A DNA stretch of 17,679 bases from Bacillus_I endophytica_A (GTDB taxonomy: Bacteria > Bacillota > Bacilli > Bacillales > Bacillaceae_H), in contig NZ_JALAMS010000062.1 in the NCBI RefSeq assembly GCF_026790145.1, positions 1 to 17,679 on the forward strand, read 5' to 3'. The position numbers and the translations under genes are program-made. Of this stretch, positions 13,600-17,679 are shown piece after piece (the first letter of the stretch is position 1; every line of letters begins with the position of its first letter). The notes under the pieces were generated by a model. That model had not been told where the DNA came from, searched no databases, and saw only the letters and a program-made list of their open reading frames with translations.

Positions 13600-14118
13600 C
13601 TAACTTAAGGCTTCAACCAGATTATTTCCAAATTCTTCCGCACCATCCGGTCCATCGCCTGTAATAATATCATCATGTGCTACGACATGTTTTTCAACAT
13701 ATTCTACGTTATTAGATTTTAATTCGTTCTTTTGTACGTCAACTGGGTAGCATGTTGCTTTTCGACCAGTAAGTAAACTTGTTTTAGCTACAGTTACAGC
13801 TCCTGCACAAATTCCTGTTACAAGAACATTTTGTTTATGAGCTTGTTTCAAGTAGCTTAGTAATTCTTTATTTTCCCATAGATGATCATTTGTACCAGAT
13901 CCCCCAATGACAGCAATAGCATCATAATCACTGGATGAAACCTCAGAGAAGATTACTTCAGCGTTTGTCTTGCCTTGATAGTCACCAGTAATTTCACCTG
14001 TTTTTGTGCTTGCAATGGTTACTTCAACCCCTGCATTTTCTAATGCTTCTTTAGGTTTAAATAATTCATCTTCATTAAATCGTTCTGGTGGTATAATTAA
14101 TAACGCTTTTTTACCCAT
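13600..14118 (-). CDS. DJ-1/PfpI family protein
   Basis: The 172-residue protein has the DJ-1/PfpI fold. It starts KKALLIIPPERFNEDEL, where an acidic residue near 16 normally supports the nucleophile. IAVIGGSG follows (about 68-75), and the nucleophile elbow VTGICAGAV has Cys104. YVEKHVVAHDDIITGDGP resembles the end of PfpI-type members. Family functions include glyoxalase III or deglycase-like and protease-like activities, so the substrate is uncertain. The ribosome binding site is weak (GGGGGC). It is divergent from an HxlR-family regulator gene with a 143-base gap, which suggests control by that regulator. Confidence 0.88.
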   Translation of the reverse strand: MGKKALLIIPPERFNEDELFKPKEALENAGVEVTIASTKTGEITGDYQGKTNAEVIFSEVSSSDYDAIAVIGGSGTNDHLWENKELLSYLKQAHKQNVLVTGICAGAVTVAKTSLLTGRKATCYPVDVQKNELKSNNVEYVEKHVVAHDDIITGDGPDGAEEFGNNLVEALS

Positions 14119-14208
14119 AAAAGTTTGCCCCCTAAAGTAGAGTAATATTTGTATTTAAGACTATTTCATTCTACTGATGGTTTTCTATATTGTGAAGAAT
14201 GCACTTTT

Positions 14209-14237
14209 TTGTACGGAGGTTACCAAACGGTTACTAT
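14209..14237 (+). promoter_or_regulatory. hxlR promoter with direct-repeat operator
   Basis: TTGTAC (14209-14214), 17 bases and TACTAT (14232-14237) form a sigma-A promoter. GGTTAC is repeated at 14218 and 14229, 11 bases apart, inside the spacer and touching the -10. Binding there would block this promoter. AAAAGGAG (14243-14250) gives the ribosome binding site, and GGAG can pair with CTCC four bases later. Confidence 0.5.
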
Positions 14238-14261
14238 TATAAGAAAAGGAGCTAACTCCCT

Positions 14262-14642
14262 ATGTCAAATACATTGAGAGAAGAAATTAAAGAGAGAATA
14301 TTAAATCATGATTATCATTGTGAAAAAGAACTTACCTTATCGATTATTAGTGGAAAATGGAAAGTGGTAATTTTGTGGCATTTAGGTGTAGAAGGTCCAC
14401 ATCGCTTCAGCGAACTCCAAAGACTATTCTCAGGAATATCCCATAAGGTATTAACAAACCAATTACGTGAACTGATAGAAGATGGAATTGTTCATAGAGA
14501 AGTGTTTCCAGAAATTCCTCCAAAAGTCGAATATTCAATGACTGAGCTTGGAATGACATTGCTACCTATCGTTGAGATGATGTATGAATGGGGAAAAAAA
14601 CGAATAGATCAAATTAAACAAGAAAACAACTATTTTGAATAA
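14262..14642 (+). CDS. HxlR-family (DUF24) transcriptional regulator
   Basis: The 126-residue winged-helix protein has the hallmark CEKELTLSIISGKWKVVILW at 20-39, the RFSELQRLFSGISHKVLTNQL recognition region and the wing VFPEIPPKVEYSMTELG. Cys20 corresponds to the conserved cysteine by which YodB/HypR-like members sense electrophiles or oxidants. That role is inferred here. The start fits AAAAGGAG, with a rather long spacing of about 11 bases. It is divergent from the DJ-1/PfpI gene, its probable target. A short hairpin at 14653-14671 follows but lacks a T-tract. Confidence 0.88.
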   Translation: MSNTLREEIKERILNHDYHCEKELTLSIISGKWKVVILWHLGVEGPHRFSELQRLFSGISHKVLTNQLRELIEDGIVHREVFPEIPPKVEYSMTELGMTLLPIVEMMYEWGKKRIDQIKQENNYFE

Positions 14643-14815
14643 AAAAATAACGAGATCATTTCCAATGATCTAAATTGCCTGTTCTGTTAGCAAAAGTTAT
14701 ATTGAATATAAAAAAGGATATTTGGTTGTATAAAAAATCTCGACTTATTTCTTACTTATGTGGAGATGATACGATAAACTGGACACTAAATTAAGAGGAA
14801 AAGGTGATTCCGTTT

Positions 14816-15007
14816 ATGAGTAGAAAAGTCTATGATTGTCAATTTAAAATCGCTGCAGTTCAGTTGGTGCTGGAAGAGAACATATTTGTAAAAGAGGTTG
14901 CGAAAGAATTATCTATCCATCCTAATACTCTATATCGTTGGATAAGTGAATATGAAGAATATGGGGAGGTACTCCCCTTTTATGTTCTCAAAACCCTGGG
15001 CGCGTAA
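14816..15007 (+). pseudogene. IS3-family transposase OrfA, truncated
   Basis: Of 63 residues, the first 50 (MSRKVYDCQFKIAAVQLVLE onward) form an OrfA helix-turn-helix including VAKELSIHPNTLYRWI. After EYEEYGE the product runs into an unrelated tail VLPFYVLKTLGA and stops. Functional OrfA proteins of this type are about 90-100 residues with a C-terminal leucine zipper, so this one lacks that part and any OrfB. ATG at 14816 is preferred to GTG at 14804 because AAAGGTGATT sits just upstream. Confidence 0.75.
14963..14977 (+). terminator. GC-rich hairpin at the IS truncation point
   Basis: GGGGAG (14963-14968) and CTCCCC (14972-14977) pair with a 3-base loop and TTTT follows. It coincides with the point where orfA loses homology. 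It may terminate plus-strand reading or mark the deletion joint. Confidence 0.4.
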
Positions 15008-15034
15008 GGACTGAGAGTTATGAAATTGATTCAA

Positions 15035-16474
15035 TTAATAAATTGTAGAAGTATTCATAACTTTTAGTTTTAAGTATTCTAAATGAACATGATTGTCAGT
15101 CCACAAACGCAATCCATCTGAGCTAAGTTGAGGGAAAATTAAATTGCTCAAAACGTATTCTCCATCATTTATAAATATCTCAATAGTACTATTGTCCACC
15201 AATATATCTAGTTTTATCTTTCCTTCTCTCGGTTCAACTTTAATCTTCTGTTGCCTTGTAAATACCTCTCCTAATTCAGTAAATCCACTTTGACTACGAT
15301 CAAATATAAATTCTTGAGTGGTCTTGTCATAGATGATATCTACATGTTCATTGTTTCCATCTCGAAACGCTAAACCAAATTTACCTAAAGTTAAATCTGC
15401 CACATCAATTTTAGACTCAATAGAATAAGAGATTCCGTGAAAATCCTTAAAAATATTCTGTTGATTGCTATAAACTGTCACTCCCTCAAAGGAAACAATT
15501 TCATTAAAGTGGTCTTTTAAATTCCACACAGGAGTTTGAATTAATTTCATTCCTGTTGAAGTAGATTGCAAACGTAGCTCTCTGACGATGCTGGCATTCC
15601 CTATAAAAGTATCCCATGGGATTTGTCTTACGTATTCCCAGTTACTCATCCAAGAGCTAAAATATCTATAGTTCCCATTTGCGTAAGGAGCGTCCCAAGT
15701 GACTCCCGCATAAGAATCTGCTCCCTGCTCTAACCACGTAACATCTGTCTCAGGTATAAACGATGTTCCGTCGAAATTTCCCACAAAGTAACATGAGCCT
15801 GTTGTATGCCCGTAATTAAATCCGTTTCCGCCAACCATAAGTACCCATTTTTTATTGTTAGGATTGTCATCTACGTTGATCTCGAACAAGTCAGGGCATT
15901 CAATTGTACCTATATCTTTTCTTATAAATGATGAAACATATGTCCACTCTTTTAAATTTGTAGATGTATAAAACCCAACTTTATCTCCCTCTGCCATTAA
16001 TAAAACCCATCTTTGAGTAGGCTCATGCCAAATAACTTTAGGGTCACGAAAGTCTGATTGACCTGTTGGATTATACATGACTGGATCAGTTCCATAATGT
16101 GTAAAACTATTTCCATTGTCTACACTATACCAAAGGTGTGTACATTGATATGTAGGGTTTGGCATAGTTACAAGTGCTATAAGGGCATTGTTTCCAAACC
16201 CAGCAGTATTATCTACATCTATAACGCAACTTCCTGTCCATGGATCACCAGCACTATCTTTATATTTTTCAATCGCAACAGGTTTCCTCTCCCAATTAAC
16301 AAGGTCTACTGATACTGCATGTGCCCATTCTGTTCCATTACCTCCCCACGAATAGTCCTTGTTATAGAGGTAATACAAATGATGTTCACCATTAATATAA
16401 ATTGGTCGTTGAATGTCGTTCATCCATTCTTTTTCTGGGGTTAAGTGGTATTTCGGTCTATATTGTTCTGTCAT
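15035..16474 (-). CDS. Glycoside hydrolase family 32 (levanase/levanbiohydrolase-like), no signal peptide
   Basis: The 479-residue protein has both GH32 modules. In the five-bladed propeller, the nucleophile Asp20 lies in WMNDIQRP (where many members have WMNDPNG), the stabiliser in FRDPKV (Arg143-Asp144-Pro145) and the acid/base Glu192 in IECPDLF. A C-terminal beta-sandwich starts near 340. WSxD-type blocks and GTEWAHAVSVDLVNW and DPWTGSCVID resemble Bacillus subtilis LevB (endolevanase giving levanbiose), recalled from memory. Such enzymes are normally exported, but the N-terminus MTEQYRPKYHLTPEKEW carries no signal peptide. It is either cytosolic or has lost its export signal. AAAGGGAG precedes ATG. 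It follows the phage-type gene by 22 bases and likely shares its mRNA. The true substrate (levan, inulin or sucrose) is not decidable. Confidence 0.9.
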   Translation of the reverse strand: MTEQYRPKYHLTPEKEWMNDIQRPIYINGEHHLYYLYNKDYSWGGNGTEWAHAVSVDLVNWERKPVAIEKYKDSAGDPWTGSCVIDVDNTAGFGNNALIALVTMPNPTYQCTHLWYSVDNGNSFTHYGTDPVMYNPTGQSDFRDPKVIWHEPTQRWVLLMAEGDKVGFYTSTNLKEWTYVSSFIRKDIGTIECPDLFEINVDDNPNNKKWVLMVGGNGFNYGHTTGSCYFVGNFDGTSFIPETDVTWLEQGADSYAGVTWDAPYANGNYRYFSSWMSNWEYVRQIPWDTFIGNASIVRELRLQSTSTGMKLIQTPVWNLKDHFNEIVSFEGVTVYSNQQNIFKDFHGISYSIESKIDVADLTLGKFGLAFRDGNNEHVDIIYDKTTQEFIFDRSQSGFTELGEVFTRQQKIKVEPREGKIKLDILVDNSTIEIFINDGEYVLSNLIFPQLSSDGLRLWTDNHVHLEYLKLKVMNTSTIY

Positions 16475-16496
16475 ATAATTATCTCCCTTTCATTGT

Positions 16497-16739
16497 TTAT
16501 TCAGAAATTAACTCATACGTCTCTTCAAAAATATCCTTTCTAACTGCCCAACGTTCACCTTTAACTCCTGTTACTATGTAATCATCTTTATTAAATGTTA
16601 ACTTACCTTCTAGCGTTTGTATGTATGGCTTCACAGGATGTCCGTTTTCCTCATCGTGCACCTTAATAAAACCATCTTCCATTCCCTTTTTATATTGTTC
16701 TGCCTCAATTGGTATTGGTTTCTTAATATATTTACTCAT
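16497..16739 (-). CDS. Phage-type small hypothetical protein
   Basis: The 80-residue protein matches a pattern often seen in prophages: a start KYIKKPIPIEAEQYKKGMED, then IQTLEGKLTF, DDYIVTGVKGERWAVRKDIF and EETYEL. These small proteins of unknown function are encoded in many Firmicute phages. It starts with ATG preceded by AAAGGAG, and its ribosome binding site overlaps the end of the upstream gene (stop at 16744), a coupled layout. The recognition is moderate and from memory. Its presence suggests that this cluster is a phage remnant or was picked up from one. Confidence 0.75.
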   Translation of the reverse strand: MSKYIKKPIPIEAEQYKKGMEDGFIKVHDEENGHPVKPYIQTLEGKLTFNKDDYIVTGVKGERWAVRKDIFEETYELISE

Positions 16740-16743
16740 CTGT

Positions 16744-17022
16744 TCACTCCTTTATTCTCTTAACAACTTTAAACTTAACTTCTTCTTTATCATACATGCC
16801 ACTGTTAACTACATAATCAGTAAACAATTCTTCCATATATAATAAGTTTCCGAATCCGTATGGCTTACCATTTATGTACAGTGGAGTTAGTATAGTTTCA
16901 TGGACACCACCTATACTCGTCCTTGTCGTTATCGTAATCGCAATGGCTGTGGTAGGAGTTGGAGCTGGACGAAGCAAATATATACTGGAATCGAAAAAGG
17001 TGGCACCGTAATGACTTTCCAC
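16744..17022 (-). CDS. Hypothetical protein, phage-type neighbour; start uncertain
   Basis: The 92-codon frame ends RIKE and has a convincing second half: IGGVHETILTPLYINGKPYG then FGNLLYMEELFTDYVV and YDKEEVKFKVVKRIKE. The first 35 residues (GTG at 17022, with LLRPAPTPTTAIAITITTRT) are low-complexity and have no ribosome binding site. The opposite strand there reads as a hydrophobic segment (VLVVIVIAMAVVGVGAG, about 16915-16970). The real start may lie further inside the frame, or the region may be a joint of two remnants. Unknown family. It is coupled to the next gene by a 4-base gap. Confidence 0.5.
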   Translation of the reverse strand: MESHYGATFFDSSIYLLRPAPTPTTAIAITITTRTSIGGVHETILTPLYINGKPYGFGNLLYMEELFTDYVVNSGMYDKEEVKFKVVKRIKE

Positions 17023-17041
17023 AATATAGTCATAAACCTAA

Positions 17042-17076
17042 CCACACCCATCACAAATGCCCTTGTTGTACTTTTA
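17042..17076. repeat. 35-bp repeat, copy 2
   Basis: Partner of 10658-10692 (29 of 35 identical). On the minus strand it encodes YNKGICDGCG before a stop codon, just upstream of the phage-type cluster. Confidence 0.6.
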
Positions 17077-17139
17077 TAAAAACTCAACATATGATGGTTA
17101 GTGTATAAATACTATGGAAATCTAATTCGTATAAATGAG

Positions 17140-17174
17140 AAAATCCTTTGCTATCGATGAGCAAAGGATTTTTT
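17140..17174 (+). terminator. Intrinsic terminator
   Basis: AAAATCCTTTGCT (17140-17152) and AGCAAAGGATTTT (17160-17172) are perfect arms with a 7-base loop, followed by T's to 17174. No plus-strand gene directly upstream is visible. It could also shield the minus-strand cluster from read-through. Confidence 0.8.
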
Positions 17175-17287
17175 GGGACCGTCAATAATTTTATATAAAT
17201 ATGAAATTCCTTCCCTTAATTCCGTTATAAACGAGTTCGTTTGAAATAGGAGTTATTTTTTGATGAAGTTTATTTAGGAATAACAAA

Positions 17288-17323
17288 AAGAGTAAATTCT
17301 TTCCGCCTAAAGAATTTACTCTT
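17288..17323 (-). terminator. Intrinsic terminator, minus strand
   Basis: AAGAGTAAATTCTTT (17288-17302) and AAAGAATTTACTCTT (17309-17323) are perfect 15-bp arms with a 6-base loop. On the minus strand TTTTTGTTATT follows. It probably ends the transcript with the gene at 17501-17671. Confidence 0.82.
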
Positions 17324-17500
17324 CTTTTATCATCCGTTTATGATACCTAGATTTTGAGATGAGTTTTGATACAGAAATAACGGTAAATTAGAGAAAAAAC
17401 TACCTATTTGTAAAATATCCCAAAAATCGTGGTTTTTGAGACATATTCTTGTAAAGATAATAAAAAAGATCTCGAGATAAAAAAGTAAGCCCATCGAAAA

Positions 17501-17671
17501 TTAAAGTAGTTGAAAGTTAAAAAAAGTTACAATAAATAAAGTAGTGAATAACCATAAGAATATGATAATAATGAGGAAAATCCTCTTGATTCTTCGCCTT
17601 TGAATGACCTTATAAACTACTATGAAAATAACTGTGTAGATCCCAGTAATCGTAAGGAAGGATAAAAACAT
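17501..17671 (-). CDS. Small two-helix membrane protein
   Basis: The 56-residue frame begins MFLSFLTITGIYTVIFIVVY and continues KVIQRRRIKR, then a second hydrophobic helix (about 31-50) ending FNFQLL. Two membrane spans around a very basic loop is a common layout for small membrane proteins such as bacteriocin immunity or toxin-like peptides, but I do not recognise a family. The start lies nine bases from the window edge, so its ribosome binding site cannot be judged, and the frame remains open upstream. A longer protein is possible. Confidence 0.45.
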   Translation of the reverse strand: MFLSFLTITGIYTVIFIVVYKVIQRRRIKRIFLIIIIFLWLFTTLFIVTFFNFQLL

Positions 17672-17679
17672 ATATAACA

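Larger units (their letters stand above)
14771..15007 (+). mobile_element. Truncated IS3-family element, left end
   Basis: The segment starting near GATAAACTGGACACTAAA (about 14773-14790) resembles the terminal repeat and leader of IS3-family elements with TGGACAC ends. It is followed by the first 50 codons of the orfA gene. There is no orfB, rest of orfA or right end: sequence departs from the expected reading at about 14967. Exact boundaries are uncertain. Confidence 0.6.
17077..17500. other. Intergenic region with two strong hairpins
   Basis: Apart from the terminators at 17140-17174 and 17288-17323 I see no gene. An ATCTCGAGAT palindrome flanked by A-runs (about 17464-17484) lies after the small membrane gene and may aid its termination. 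Confidence 0.5.

Noticed and set aside
13383..13664. Plus-strand 93-codon frame before the DJ-1 gene
   Set aside because: No ribosome binding site, runs antisense into a well-supported gene and across its terminator.

Overview
The window is AT-rich DNA from a low-GC Gram-positive, most likely a Bacillaceae member (Bacillus cereus group, Peribacillus or Priestia-like). The basis is a YtxJ-type bacillithiol-system protein, strong AGGAGG-type ribosome binding sites, DUF4181 and DUF6980-type small proteins and an Rpn-family nuclease. No rRNA, tRNA or CRISPR was seen. The content is accessory: short operons, several local regulators and gene remnants.

Layout: (1) 1-2540 holds an Rpn/PD-(D/E)XK nuclease, a DinB-family protein and several palindromes. 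(2) 2586-6859 holds an MFS exporter, divergent from a short-chain dehydrogenase (SDR) followed by a YtxJ bacilliredoxin, then an ArsR-type repressor fused to a rhodanese domain. The same TCAATTGA-centred palindrome lies just after the -10 element of the MFS and SDR promoters and just upstream of the repressor's own start. This suggests one regulon. (3) 6928-9081 holds a large inverted-repeat element, a tandemly duplicated carboxymuconolactone decarboxylase/AhpD-like gene and a flavin amine oxidase. (4) 9225-10690 holds small membrane and zinc-ribbon genes, including a 60-aa membrane gene broken by one base and a cysteine-rich remnant. (5) 10778-12138 is a MarR - rhodanese - EVE operon with a near-perfect palindromic operator over its promoter. 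(6) 12354-13563 holds palindromic repeats and a decayed serine recombinase. (7) 13600-14642 is a divergent DJ-1/PfpI and HxlR pair. (8) 14771-15007 is a truncated IS3-family end. (9) 15035-17022 is a minus-strand cluster joining two phage-type small genes to a leaderless GH32 fructan hydrolase. (10) 17501-17671 holds a 56-aa two-helix membrane protein.

Taken together, four transcription regulators (ArsR-rhodanese, MarR, HxlR and their targets) sit beside thiol and redox enzymes (two rhodaneses, bacilliredoxin, CPYC-bearing AhpD-like protein, flavin oxidase, DJ-1) and an exporter. An electrophile, oxidant or reactive-sulfur response region is a reasonable inference, but no substrate can be read from the sequence. 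The most interesting points are the three-promoter operator set, an SDR whose catalytic lysine is methionine, its long foldable leader, the exact 110-residue internal duplication, and a dispersed palindrome family near the recombinase remnant.
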